Source of the DNA: Pseudalkalibacillus sp052246725
Lineage (GTDB): Bacteria > Bacillota > Bacilli > Bacillales > Fictibacillaceae
Length of the DNA stretch: 64,000 bases
Assembly: GCA_052246725.1 (NCBI GenBank)
Contig: JBQQCL010000004.1
Direction: 5' to 3' (one strand)
A model generated the notes under the pieces. It was not told the DNA's origin, ran no database searches, and saw only the letters and a list, made by a program, of their open reading frames with translations. Shown in pieces: positions 7,580 to 16,146 of this stretch; the first letter of the stretch is position 1, and every line of letters starts with the position of its first letter. A program made the position numbers and the translations under genes.

Positions 7580-8031
7580 ACCATTTTAATTGCTAATAAC
7601 ACCGGTTAATACCACTGAATCGCCCTGAGCGATAGTAAGGTGTGCTATATAAAGTTATTCTGTGGATTGGTAGATATTTCAGACATTCTTACGGAAAGGA
7701 AGTAAGTGGGGATGGAAGGACACAAGCTTAACATGAGAAATCATTTAACTATGTCTGTATTAATAAAGTAAAGTTAAAGTCTTACTTTGGTATTTAAGTT
7801 GTTAAGAAGCGAAAGTCAAGTGACCTTTCACCCTTCACTCCAGCCTTGCTTTTTGACAACTGGCTTTCAGCTTTTGCTATTCCAGGAGGTATGGGTGTAG
7901 ATTTTCTTAGTATCACTTCGAGTTTTTCGATTTTTGGTGAGTAAAATTGATTTTTTGCGTCAAAAAATCACTCCTTTCTTAATTTTGTTAGTTTTTTGCT
8001 AGACGCACCTCCATTTTCCCTTTTTAATAAA
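7580..8031. other. Intergenic region between ectA and ftsZ, no gene seen
   Basis: Between the ect promoter and the repeat fragment next to ftsZ no open frame with a ribosome site was found. It contains a perfect palindromic hairpin at about 7948-7971 (TGATTTTTTG, CGT, CAAAAAATCA) and an isolated AGGAGGTATGGGTG near 7884 that leads into no usable frame. Confidence 0.5.
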
Positions 8032-8092
8032 GGCTGTTTTAGCAAACTTTGTTGCTCTTGCACTTAAAGAAAGTATAAAATACTTTCTTTAA
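8032..8092 (-). repeat. Family-1 repeat, isolated 3' module
   Basis: Only the 3' end of the family-1 repeat is present, in inverted orientation: GGCTGTTTTAGCAAAC, then TTGTTGCTCTTGCACTTAAAG and the hairpin GAAAGTATAAAATACTTTC. It abuts the ftsZ terminator. Confidence 0.8.
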
Positions 8093-8093
8093 A

Positions 8094-8128
8094 TGTAAAA
8101 AAGCTGTCCCCAATATTGGAGACAGCTT
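8094..8128 (-). terminator. Terminator of ftsA-ftsZ
   Basis: On the minus strand AAGCTGTC and GACAGCTT form the stem, extended by the palindrome CCAATATTGG, with a T-run after it. It starts 14 bases past the ftsZ stop. Confidence 0.9.
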
Positions 8129-8142
8129 CATGTTATAAAAAT

Positions 8143-9318
8143 TTAGCGACGACGGTTTCGATTTCTTAGGAATGCAGGGATATCCAACGTATCATTGAAA
8201 TCCGTCTGAGGGTTTGAATTTGAATTCCGTTGACCCTCTTGTTGTCTTGAAGGTTGCCCTTCTTCACGATTGCTTTGTTTCTGTGGAGAAGGTTGTTGAC
8301 TAGTAGGCTGTTGATTATTCATTGTCTGTTTCGGTCGTTGCTGCTGTGGCTTCGCTTGTGGTTGTGTGTCGTCAAAACCTGTCGCAATGACTGTTACTAG
8401 AATTTCATCCTTCAAATCTTCATTAATGACGGAACCAAAGATCATGTTCACGTCTTCATCTGAAGCAGAAGATACGATATCTGCAGCTTCGTTCACTTCA
8501 TAAAGGCTCAAGTTCGAACCACCAGTGATATTCATAAGAACACCTTTAGCTCCATCAATTGATGTTTCCAACAATGGACTGGAAATCGCTTTTTTAGCCG
8601 CATCTGTTGCACGGTTTTCCCCTGCTGCGACACCGATTCCCATCAAAGCAGATCCTTTAGAAGTCATGATCGTTTTCACGTCTGCAAAGTCCAAGTTGAT
8701 CAAGCCAGGCACTGCAATCAAGTCAGAGATACCTTGTACACCTTGACGAAGTACATTATCCGCTTCACGGAATGCTTCAAGCATCGGTGTGTTTTTATCG
8801 ACGATTTCCAATAATCGGTCGTTCGGGATTACAATCAATGTATCAACTTTTTCCTTCAGTGTTTCGATTCCACCTACTGCATGGGTTGAACGTTTACGCC
8901 CTTCAAAAGTGAATGGACGCGTAACGACTCCTACCGTCAATGCTCCGATTTCCTTTGCGATTTCAGCAATGACTGGAGCAGCACCCGTACCTGTTCCTCC
9001 GCCCATACCAGCAGTAACAAATACCATGTCCGCACCCTGCAGGACCTCTTCGATCTGTTCTTTGCTTTCTTCTGCAGCTTTTTTACCTATATCTGGATTA
9101 GCACCAGCACCTAGACCTCTTGTCAGCTTGGCACCGATCTGCATTTTCTTTTCTGCTCTTGAAAGATTCAAGGCTTGTGCATCCGTGTTTACTGCTATGA
9201 ACTCAACACCTTGAACGTTGTTTTCGATCATTCGGTTGACAGCGTTACTACCACCGCCGCCTACACCAATTACTTTAATTTTTGCGAGTCCATCCATATT
9301 CATATCAAACTCTAGCAT
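8143..9318 (-). CDS. ftsZ: Cell division protein FtsZ
   Basis: The tubulin-like GTPase that forms the Z ring. The 391-residue product has the N-terminal GTPase core with the tubulin signature GGGTGTGAAP at residues 106-115 and the usual VIGVGGGGSNAVNRM start. A Gln/Pro/Asn-rich linker follows (about residues 320-375), then the conserved C-terminal peptide DTLDIPAFLRNRNRRR that binds FtsA, SepF and EzrA. The basic tail after the peptide is normal for Bacillus. The ribosome site AGGAGG precedes the ATG. It follows ftsA by 41 bases and ends at a terminator, closing the division cluster. Confidence 0.98.
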   Translation of the reverse strand: MLEFDMNMDGLAKIKVIGVGGGGSNAVNRMIENNVQGVEFIAVNTDAQALNLSRAEKKMQIGAKLTRGLGAGANPDIGKKAAEESKEQIEEVLQGADMVFVTAGMGGGTGTGAAPVIAEIAKEIGALTVGVVTRPFTFEGRKRSTHAVGGIETLKEKVDTLIVIPNDRLLEIVDKNTPMLEAFREADNVLRQGVQGISDLIAVPGLINLDFADVKTIMTSKGSALMGIGVAAGENRATDAAKKAISSPLLETSIDGAKGVLMNITGGSNLSLYEVNEAADIVSSASDEDVNMIFGSVINEDLKDEILVTVIATGFDDTQPQAKPQQQRPKQTMNNQQPTSQQPSPQKQSNREEGQPSRQQEGQRNSNSNPQTDFNDTLDIPAFLRNRNRRR

Positions 9319-9359
9319 TTGCGATCCTCCTAATCTACTGATTTTCTCTTCACGAGGGA

Positions 9360-10643
9360 TTATTCAAAGAAGGTTCCGAACCATTCCTTCATCTTGTTTT
9401 TGACACCAGGCTTATCTTTCTCTACCCGTTGTTCGGAATTCCTACGCTTTTTCGTTGGCTGCTCTTCAATGTGATGCTCTTCAGAAATAGAAGCAGCCAC
9501 TTCTTTCCCCTGGATTTTAACGTTTTTGAATGTAAATTGTATCAATCCGACTCCTGTTGTATATTGTGCTTCTCGTACACCAATATAATCAGGCATGGAA
9601 ATACGTACATTCTGATTTAATACTTCCCTTGCCAATTCTAATACACCCGGCATGGCTACGACTCCACCAGTCAGTACAAATCCTCCAGGGAGTTCATTGT
9701 AACCATTCCGATGAAGCTCTTCCATGACTAAACCGAAGATTTCTTCCATCCGTGGTTCGATGATATGAGCAAGTTCATATTGTGAAAATTGCTGTTCATT
9801 AGATGAACCAATCCTCGCCACTTCGAATAATTCTTCGTCAGATGCATGGTCAATAAAAGCATGTCCATGTTTAACCTTAACACGTTCAGCATCTTCTGTC
9901 GTGGTCCGAAAACCAATCGAGATATCTTTAGTAACAAAGTCTCCGCCGATCGGCAGTACTTTTGTGAACTGGATTGACCCTTGATCAAAAACTGTCAGTG
10001 TCGTGGAACCCGCCCCCATATCTACAAGAGCGACACCAAGGTTACGCTCATCCTTGTTCAGGGCTATTGTTCCAGCTGCCAATGGTTGAAGGCAGATATC
10101 AGCAACATCCAGACCAGCACGTTCAACACAACGGAGAACATTATGTAATATCGTTTTCGATCCTGTTATCAAAATACCTTCCATTTCCAGTCTAACGCCG
10201 ATCATACCTCTAGGGTCATTGATTTCCCCAAGCCCATCAACAACAAACTCTCTTGGAATCACATCGATGATTTCCCTTTCTGGAGGTATGGACATTACTT
10301 GAGCTGCATCTATGACTCTTGTAATATCTTCATCACGTATTTCCCGGTCTTCACTTGATACTGCTACGACACCATGGCATGGTTGAAGTTGTACATGATT
10401 GCCAGTAATACCGACAATAACCGAATTGATCTGTACTCCTACCATTCTTTCGGCTTGTTCAACAGCTTTTTTTATCGAACGAACAGTTTCATCAATATCA
10501 ACTATAGAACCTTTTTTGATTCCTTCTGATTTTGCATTCCCTACTCCAATGACATTAAAGGACTCATCAGACATTTCTCCAATGATTACTTTAATATTGG
10601 ATGTACCGATGTCTAAGCTAATCATAACTTCGCTGCTGTTCAT
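9360..10643 (-). CDS. ftsA: Cell division protein FtsA
   Basis: An actin-like ATPase that anchors FtsZ to the membrane. The 427-residue product starts with the actin-fold phosphate-1 motif MISLDIGTSNIKVIIGE and contains phosphate-2 (VALVDMGAGSTTLTVF) and the adenosine motif (GGFVLTGGVVAMPG). The extreme C-terminus KNKMKEWFGTFFE is an amphipathic helix of the type that inserts into the membrane. GGAGGTG precedes the ATG. In B. subtilis several promoters, including a sigma-H one, lie between sbp and ftsA. The 290-base gap here could hold them, but none was clear. Confidence 0.97.
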   Translation of the reverse strand: MNSSEVMISLDIGTSNIKVIIGEMSDESFNVIGVGNAKSEGIKKGSIVDIDETVRSIKKAVEQAERMVGVQINSVIVGITGNHVQLQPCHGVVAVSSEDREIRDEDITRVIDAAQVMSIPPEREIIDVIPREFVVDGLGEINDPRGMIGVRLEMEGILITGSKTILHNVLRCVERAGLDVADICLQPLAAGTIALNKDERNLGVALVDMGAGSTTLTVFDQGSIQFTKVLPIGGDFVTKDISIGFRTTTEDAERVKVKHGHAFIDHASDEELFEVARIGSSNEQQFSQYELAHIIEPRMEEIFGLVMEELHRNGYNELPGGFVLTGGVVAMPGVLELAREVLNQNVRISMPDYIGVREAQYTTGVGLIQFTFKNVKIQGKEVAASISEEHHIEEQPTKKRRNSEQRVEKDKPGVKNKMKEWFGTFFE

Positions 10644-10932
10644 TCTTTGGCACCTCCTTCAAAATATCGACTCTTGCTTGATTGTTTGTTTTCATTTCAG
10701 GCTATCATTTTCATTCTTTCATAAGGTCTGCTTCGCTCTTATTGAGGTAAAGTGAATCTTCAAGCATAACAGGTTCTTATGAATACGCTTTTACTTATTT
10801 TCCTTGAATCCGACAATTTGGATTTAAAAAGCCGGATAAAAAAACGAAAATACCTGACTGATAAAATCCGTAATTAAGGAATGTATTCAACATCAAGCAA
10901 GCATTCCCTTTATTTTTTAAAAGTTTTTTACG

Positions 10933-11292
10933 TTAATTTCTTTCTGTTTGCTGAATTTTAGAGCTTTTAGTGAGGAGTAATCTACGGATCACTGCAATGT
11001 TGTTGAATAGTCTCACTCCAAAAGCAAAAATTGCAGCTAAATACAAGTCTACACCAAGATGGACACCTAGAAAAGCTAAACCTGCTGCAAGAAGAATATT
11101 AAAGAAAAAACCTGAGACAAATACTCTGTCGTCAAAGGTTTTTTGCAATTGAGCACGTATTCCACCAAACAAGGTGTCTAATGCTGCTAAAACCGCTATG
11201 GACAGATAGCTTGTATACTCTGGAGGCACCCGCAAATCGGACATGAACCCAAGAAGGAGGCCGATCAATAACCCTAATACAGGAAGCCACAT
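10933..11292 (-). CDS. sbp: Small basic protein Sbp (DUF1290)
   Basis: A 119-residue integral membrane protein of the DUF1290 family with about four hydrophobic segments. The first is VLGLLIGLLLGF; another is FFFNILLAAGLAFLGVHLGVDLYLAAIFAFGVRLF. The end is basic and polar. Its function is unknown, but it is conserved between ylxX and ftsA in Bacillus, which is its position here. Its ATG lies 1 base after the ylxX stop codon, and the GGAGG of its ribosome site is inside the end of ylxX, so translation is probably coupled. The gap of about 290 bases downstream to ftsA contains nothing recognised. Confidence 0.92.
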   Translation of the reverse strand: MWLPVLGLLIGLLLGFMSDLRVPPEYTSYLSIAVLAALDTLFGGIRAQLQKTFDDRVFVSGFFFNILLAAGLAFLGVHLGVDLYLAAIFAFGVRLFNNIAVIRRLLLTKSSKIQQTERN

Positions 11293-11293
11293 A

Positions 11294-11995
11294 TTACGTA
11301 TCCTCCTTCTCTTTCATAAATTTTACACGCAGTTGTTGATTGTAGGGTGGTAAAGAAACTTCACCAACCAACTCTGATGATAATAGAAGGTTTTCACGGG
11401 CAAAATCTTCTCCAGATTGAGAAGTCAGCATTTCTGTGTGCAGTTTTCCTGGATCTCTGGTAAGGACTTTAACCTTGATAGGTATAGGAGAAATTGGCTT
11501 GTCATTTATGTAGGTCTTGCCATTGACTTCTCGAATCGGGGAGGTATTGATAATCCGCTCACCATCAATTGCTATTTCCTCTGCTCCATAACTGTTGAGT
11601 TCATTGATCAAACGCCTTAATAGCTCGGGATGAATGGAATAAGCAGCCTTGCCTACCAAATCCTCATCATTTAATAATGGTTCGATCGTTAATTCGATTC
11701 CTTGACCGCTAACTTCCGTTAAACCCGCATCTTTTTTCAGATCGGCAAGTGTCTCTTCCAAGGTTTCCAGCTGTCCGTCTTTATCAGAGTCAGAATACTC
11801 GTCAATCAGTTGTTCATACTTATAAATTTCGGCATAAAGCTCTTGCTGTATCTGTTTTTGACTTTCCAGATCATTTCTCAATTCCCATATATCTCTCGTA
11901 TCACGTACGACAGGTTCTTGATTCGTATGAAATTGAACTGCAAGCATAAAACCGACAATCATGGTCATGATAAAGAATTTAATACGTCTTTTCAT
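11294..11995 (-). CDS. ylxX: DUF881 family protein YlxX
   Basis: A 233-residue protein with a single N-terminal membrane anchor (FFIMTMIVGFMLAVQF), a coiled-coil stretch (about residues 35-90, ELRNDLESQKQIQQELYAEI) and a DUF881 domain carrying ELNSYGAEEIAIDGERI. The family is widespread in division clusters of spore formers and actinobacteria but has no defined activity. It is paralogous to the upstream ylxW, the same tandem pair as in B. subtilis. Assignment of the name rests on order: divIB, ylxW, ylxX, sbp. Confidence 0.9.
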   Translation of the reverse strand: MKRRIKFFIMTMIVGFMLAVQFHTNQEPVVRDTRDIWELRNDLESQKQIQQELYAEIYKYEQLIDEYSDSDKDGQLETLEETLADLKKDAGLTEVSGQGIELTIEPLLNDEDLVGKAAYSIHPELLRRLINELNSYGAEEIAIDGERIINTSPIREVNGKTYINDKPISPIPIKVKVLTRDPGKLHTEMLTSQSGEDFARENLLLSSELVGEVSLPPYNQQLRVKFMKEKEDT

Positions 11996-12004
11996 GGTCG
12001 TTTG

Positions 12005-12700
12005 TCATCCTTCCCGAGCAATAAAAGGAGGTATTTCAATCGAAGATTCTTTTTGGATACGGACCTGCACTCCATCATTCACTAACTGGTCGGTGGTATT
12101 TCCTGTTAAATTCAAGGAATTTGAAAAGATATCTGGATCTCCTATGGCAGTTATCACAAATGGTGCAGGGTGTTTTACTCCGTCTACACTTACAACCGGA
12201 CCTACACAAGCGATATTACTCGTATGAGAGATTCGTTGCCCATTGATGGCAACGGCCTCAGCTCCAGTTACATACAACTCATGAATGACCATCCGGATAT
12301 GTTCTTCATGAACGATATAGTCGTTCGGATTTTCCGCATCAGGTATGTAAGAACTGTCTTCAAGGGAAACAGATATTCCTTGGCCTTCAACAGGGACTTG
12401 TCCGACTACTTTCCTCAGTTTCTTGATCTCTTCTACAAAGTTGAACGACCTTTTTTCTTGTTCGGCAATATTATCTTCCATATCACTTACTTTTTTTTGA
12501 GCCTCTTCAAGCTCGCTTTGTAATTTACGGTTCTCTCTTTGAATGGAAAGGATGCTAGAACGCAATTGATCTTCCCGCTTCCATTGATCATTAGTAGGTT
12601 GTATTCTTTCTTCCTTCGTATATTGATAGGAAAAGGCAATCATGAATCCAGTGACAAGCAAGACTAATGAGTAGATTGCATACTTTCCTCTAACCTTCAT
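12005..12700 (-). CDS. ylxW: DUF881 family protein YlxW
   Basis: The first of two tandem DUF881 proteins, with an N-terminal membrane segment (YAIYSLVLLVTGFMIAFSY), a coiled coil (residues about 40-85) and the DUF881 domain with ELYVTGAEAVAINGQRIS. The ATG at 12700 is preferred. It overlaps the divIB stop (sequence GAATGAAGGTTAG) and has AGGAGAGG 11 bases upstream, whereas the longer frame starts inside divIB without a ribosome site. The overlap implies translational coupling with divIB. Function unknown; context suggests a role linked to division or cell envelope. Confidence 0.88.
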   Translation of the reverse strand: MKVRGKYAIYSLVLLVTGFMIAFSYQYTKEERIQPTNDQWKREDQLRSSILSIQRENRKLQSELEEAQKKVSDMEDNIAEQEKRSFNFVEEIKKLRKVVGQVPVEGQGISVSLEDSSYIPDAENPNDYIVHEEHIRMVIHELYVTGAEAVAINGQRISHTSNIACVGPVVSVDGVKHPAPFVITAIGDPDIFSNSLNLTGNTTDQLVNDGVQVRIQKESSIEIPPFIAREG

Positions 12701-13478
12701 TCTCTGTTTGTTCCTCTCCTTCTTCCTCTTCGATATCAAATGCTTCGAATCTAGGTGACTCTGACATATGAATTACACCATTTGTATTTCCATCAAGTTT
12801 GTCTACGATAGAAGGATAGTATTGCATATAGGCTGCAAAATTAGTGATTCTGGATTGAACTTCAAAACCGTCATTCATGTACAGCGTTATATGCTTGGCG
12901 TCGTTATCAGAGGGAGTATGATGGATTTCCGATATTCGTAATCGTACACTTTCTGATAGTTTTGTTAGTTCTGCAGCCATCTCTTTAATCAATTCTTCTT
13001 TTTTCCAGTTTACTAATATAGGTGCATTTGACGGCACAGTAGCTTCAGAAACTTTTGGAAGTGACTCTCCATTTTGCAGCAATGGCAAGTATTTTCCATC
13101 TGTTGTTAGAAATGCCACCTTTTCGAATTCAGTTACAGTAATAACCACTTTGTTTGGAAAGACTTTCTCCACATTCACTGACTCGACTTGTACGATCTTT
13201 TGGACATCAGATTCAGCAGCTTTTGGATTAACAGACCAATAGCTCGTATCTGTTGAAAAATCAAGCCGGTCCAATATAATATTTTCCGGAATCAATTGAT
13301 TTCCCTTAATATCTATCGTTCTAACATCACTTAAAGGTGATTGGAAGTAGACGATGATCAAGATGAGTAAAAAGAAAAAAGAAATATAGAAGATCATTCT
13401 TCGATTCGCTTTTTGTTTCCGTTGTTGTTTCAGTTTCGGTATACGGTCTTCTATCGTTGTTACCTTTTCATTCTTCAT
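12690..13478 (-). CDS. divIB: Cell division protein DivIB/FtsQ
   Basis: A bitopic divisome protein that works with FtsL and DivIC to activate septal peptidoglycan synthesis. A basic cytoplasmic N-terminus is followed by a membrane segment (FYISFFFLLILIIVYF, about residues 30-45), a POTRA domain (VRTIDIKGNQLIPENIIL) and the FtsQ/DivIB domain, ending in an acidic tail (EEEEGEEQTENEG). I chose the ATG at 13478 because GGGGG lies 8 bases upstream; the in-frame ATG at 13493 has no ribosome site. It has its own candidate promoter at 13617-13644. Confidence 0.94.
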   Translation of the reverse strand: MKNEKVTTIEDRIPKLKQQRKQKANRRMIFYISFFFLLILIIVYFQSPLSDVRTIDIKGNQLIPENIILDRLDFSTDTSYWSVNPKAAESDVQKIVQVESVNVEKVFPNKVVITVTEFEKVAFLTTDGKYLPLLQNGESLPKVSEATVPSNAPILVNWKKEELIKEMAAELTKLSESVRLRISEIHHTPSDNDAKHITLYMNDGFEVQSRITNFAAYMQYYPSIVDKLDGNTNGVIHMSESPRFEAFDIEEEEGEEQTENEG

Positions 13479-13800
13479 CAAGGCTTCCCCCATTTGATGA
13501 GGACTTAGAAAGAGTTAAGGGGTTAACCAATGTGTGTCTGAACTGCTGCTCTGACCAACATTTCGAGTCAACCCCGTTCATATGTCCACTCTTTCAGAAC
13601 ACATCTATTTAGTTGTATTATAGCACACTAAAATGGTACATTAATCCATCTTTTCTACTTCTGAAAAGATTTTTTCAATGGACTTTTTTTATATAAATTG
13701 GTGTTTTATTGGAAAGACACTCGCTTTCCGCGTTTCATTCTCTTCTCTACCAAATATGGATATAACTTTTATCACAAACACCTTTAACTAGTTACATCCA
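13479..13800. other. Intergenic region between divIB and murB
   Basis: This 322-base stretch has no gene. GAAAGAGT plus GGGGTT near 13510 pair with AACCCC plus ACTCTTTC near 13570-13596, giving a long imperfect hairpin that may end murB transcription. A sigma-A-like promoter for divIB lies at 13617-13644. A degenerate CTCGCTTTCCGCG repeat remnant is near 13721. Confidence 0.5.
13617..13644 (-). promoter_or_regulatory. Candidate sigma-A promoter of divIB
   Basis: On the minus strand a perfect TATAAT (13622-13617) lies 16 bases from a weak -35 TTAATG (13644-13639), about 140 bases upstream of divIB. Confidence 0.45.
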
Positions 13801-14703
13801 TTATCGTCCGATCATTTCGACTTCCGTCTCCATGTCGATATCATGTTTCTCTTTTATCGTACTTTTCACCAAATCAATTAACTCTAGGACATCCTTTGCT
13901 TTCGCATCTCCAGTATTGACGATGAAGTTGGCGTGCATTTCAGAAATCTGGGCACCGCCGATCGTCTTTCCTTTTAATCCTGAGCTTTCAATCAATTGAC
14001 CAGCATAGTTCGGTAATGGATTACGGAAGACACTCCCGCAACAAGGATGATTCCATGGCTGGGTTTCTTTTCGATAATCTTTATTTTTTTGCATGACATC
14101 CGTAATGCTTTCTCGATCGCCTTGTTTCAATTGTAAGACAGCTTCTATGCAAATCCCAGGTTTTTTCTGTAGAATCGAGGTACGGTATGAAAACGCCATT
14201 TCATCAGCAGACAACCATTCTATCGATCCATCCTCAAAAAGAATATGGGCTTTCTTCAATATTTTCGACATATCTGAACCGTGAGCTCCTGCATTCATAT
14301 AAACCGCTCCACCAAGCGATCCAGGAATTCCACTTGCGAATTCTAATCCAGCCATGCCTTTTCGACTCATGATCGTTGAAAGTTTCACTAAGGAATAGCC
14401 CCCACCTACGAGTATTTCTTCACCATTTTCTTCTAGATGGTCTGTACCCTTCCCTAGCTTGATGACGACTCCCTCAATCCCCTCATCAGAAACCAATAAA
14501 TTCGATCCGCGTCCAATCGTTGTCCATGGGACATCGTTGTTTTTGACGATATCAATGACTTTCTTCAATGCTTCAACAGAATCAGGTTCCACAAAGACAT
14601 CGGCTGGGCCTCCGATTTTAATCGTTGTATGTTTGGAAAGTGGTTCATCTCTTAATATTTTTCCTACTTCAGCTTGTTCTAATTGTTCAATAATATTATC
14701 CAC
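13801..14703 (-). CDS. murB: UDP-N-acetylenolpyruvoylglucosamine reductase MurB
   Basis: A flavoenzyme that reduces UDP-GlcNAc-enolpyruvate to UDP-MurNAc. The 300-residue product shows the FAD-binding segment (TTIKIGGPADVFVEP, then TIGRGSNLLVSDEGI), ASGIPGSLGGAVYMNAGAHG, and the C-terminal PCCGSVFRNP and KGKTIGGAQISEMHANFIVN blocks. The serine of CGSVFRNP is the expected proton donor, and the form is the type II class seen in Bacillus. Translation starts at GTG with AAGGTGG upstream. In B. subtilis murG precedes murB; here murG is absent, and murB stands alone behind a terminator with its own 230-base upstream gap. Confidence 0.97.
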   Translation of the reverse strand: MDNIIEQLEQAEVGKILRDEPLSKHTTIKIGGPADVFVEPDSVEALKKVIDIVKNNDVPWTTIGRGSNLLVSDEGIEGVVIKLGKGTDHLEENGEEILVGGGYSLVKLSTIMSRKGMAGLEFASGIPGSLGGAVYMNAGAHGSDMSKILKKAHILFEDGSIEWLSADEMAFSYRTSILQKKPGICIEAVLQLKQGDRESITDVMQKNKDYRKETQPWNHPCCGSVFRNPLPNYAGQLIESSGLKGKTIGGAQISEMHANFIVNTGDAKAKDVLELIDLVKSTIKEKHDIDMETEVEMIGR

Positions 14704-14829
14704 TTCACTTACACCACCTTAAATATCTCTATATTATGATATGCACTAAACATGTACATAGCTAAACATGTCACCCAACTCAGCAACCATGGTTTTCAAA
14801 ATGGCTTAAATTTAAACTTTCTTAAGCCA

Positions 14830-14860
14830 CAAAAAAAGAAACTTGGCATCTGCCAAGCTG
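14830..14860 (-). terminator. Terminator downstream of spoVE
   Basis: On the minus strand CTTGGCA and TGCCAAG form a tight stem with a 2-base loop, followed by TTTCTTTTTTTG. It lies in the gap where murG is normally found, about 75 bases after the spoVE stop. Confidence 0.88.
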
Positions 14861-14932
14861 ATCCGTCCTTGCCCATAAAATGAATGATTCCTCATTTTAA
14901 AGTCTAATAGAACGCGGGTAGATTGTCTAGCA

Positions 14933-16033
14933 TTAATACCGTGCATATCGGCTTATGTTCAATAAAACACCGAGCGCCATCAGCATCAGGGTTAAAGAAG
15001 ATCCGCCATAGCTTAAAAATGGGAGGGTGATCCCCGTAACAGGCATCAAACCAGTCACGACTCCTATATTGATCATGACCTGGATCGCGATCATGCCGAT
15101 AATACCGATTGCAAGAAGGCTTCCGAACAAATCAGGTGCACCTAGTGCGATACGCACGCCTCTCCAAAGGAGGAGACCAAACAACAACAGCACTAATGAA
15201 CCACCGATAAAACCCAGCTCTTCTGCAAGTATTGCAAAGATGAAATCGGTTTGAGGCTCTGGCAGATACCCGAACTTCTGTCGGCTTTGCCCAAGACCCA
15301 ATCCCAGCAATCCACCTGGTCCGATTGCATAGAGGGACTGGATGATTTGAAACCCGCTGCCAAGAGGGTCACTCCATGGATCCAGAAACGATGTAATTCT
15401 TTTAATCCGGTATGGCGCTGAAATAATCAGGGCAACAAACCCAAAAAGACCGATGAATCCCAGCCCGACGAAGTGGCTTACCCTCGCTCCAGCTACATAG
15501 ATCATCACGATACATGTCCCTACTAATACAGCACCCGTCCCCAAGTCTGGCTGAAGCATGATCATGCCAAAGGCAAACAGCACAACCCCGAGCGAAGGAA
15601 CCAGCCCTTTTTTAAAAGAAGTGATTTTCTTTTGATTCAAAGATAGGTACCTTGCCAGAAAAGCAATCATCGCAAGCTTCGTAAATTCAGAAGGTTGGAT
15701 GGAGAAGGCGCCTACACCGATCCAGCTCCTGGCACCGCCACGTACCATCCCTATACCAGGGATCAAAACAGCGACAAGAAGCACAAAGCATGCAATGAGG
15801 AGTAGTTTCGACCAATTCGACCAGCTCCAATAATCCACTTGCATGATCAGGAACATCGCAATAATACCTAACCCAGCAAACAACAATTGGCGCTTAGCGA
15901 AGAAAAAGGAATCTTCAAAACGAATCTCTGCCCATTGAGCACTGGCACTATATACAGTTATGATTCCAATCGCAAGCAATGTCATCGTCACAATAACCAA
16001 AACGAAATCTGGTGTTTTTTTAGCCTTAGGCAA
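14933..16033 (-). CDS. spoVE: SEDS-family glycosyltransferase SpoVE (stage V sporulation protein E)
   Basis: A 366-residue polytopic SEDS protein with about ten membrane segments. Conserved blocks include YSASAQWAE, GGARSWIGVGAFSIQPSEF, MLQPDLGTGAVL, SLYAIGPGGLLGLGLGQSRQKFGYLPE and LPFLSYGGSSL. SEDS proteins polymerise lipid II with a class B PBP. SpoVE works with SpoVD to build spore cortex. The length equals B. subtilis SpoVE and the position after murD identifies it as SpoVE rather than FtsW. It starts with TTG behind AGGGGTG. A terminator follows, in place of murG. Confidence 0.94.
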   Translation of the reverse strand: MPKAKKTPDFVLVIVTMTLLAIGIITVYSASAQWAEIRFEDSFFFAKRQLLFAGLGIIAMFLIMQVDYWSWSNWSKLLLIACFVLLVAVLIPGIGMVRGGARSWIGVGAFSIQPSEFTKLAMIAFLARYLSLNQKKITSFKKGLVPSLGVVLFAFGMIMLQPDLGTGAVLVGTCIVMIYVAGARVSHFVGLGFIGLFGFVALIISAPYRIKRITSFLDPWSDPLGSGFQIIQSLYAIGPGGLLGLGLGQSRQKFGYLPEPQTDFIFAILAEELGFIGGSLVLLLFGLLLWRGVRIALGAPDLFGSLLAIGIIGMIAIQVMINIGVVTGLMPVTGITLPFLSYGGSSLTLMLMALGVLLNISRYARY

Positions 16034-16146
16034 TCAAGACACCCCTAATCCATAGGTTTAAAACGTCCTGTTAAGATCGTGTCCAGAAAGAAGACAGTCC
16101 CATTCACCAGTATCAGGAGTGAGCTATCGCTTTCGAACAACCTCTA

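Noticed and set aside
10800..10920. Possible terminator or sigma-H promoter between sbp and ftsA
   Set aside because: The GGAATG...CATTCC pairing has a bulge and no T-run on the gene strand, and AAGGAAAAT has no matching -10 of sigma-H type.
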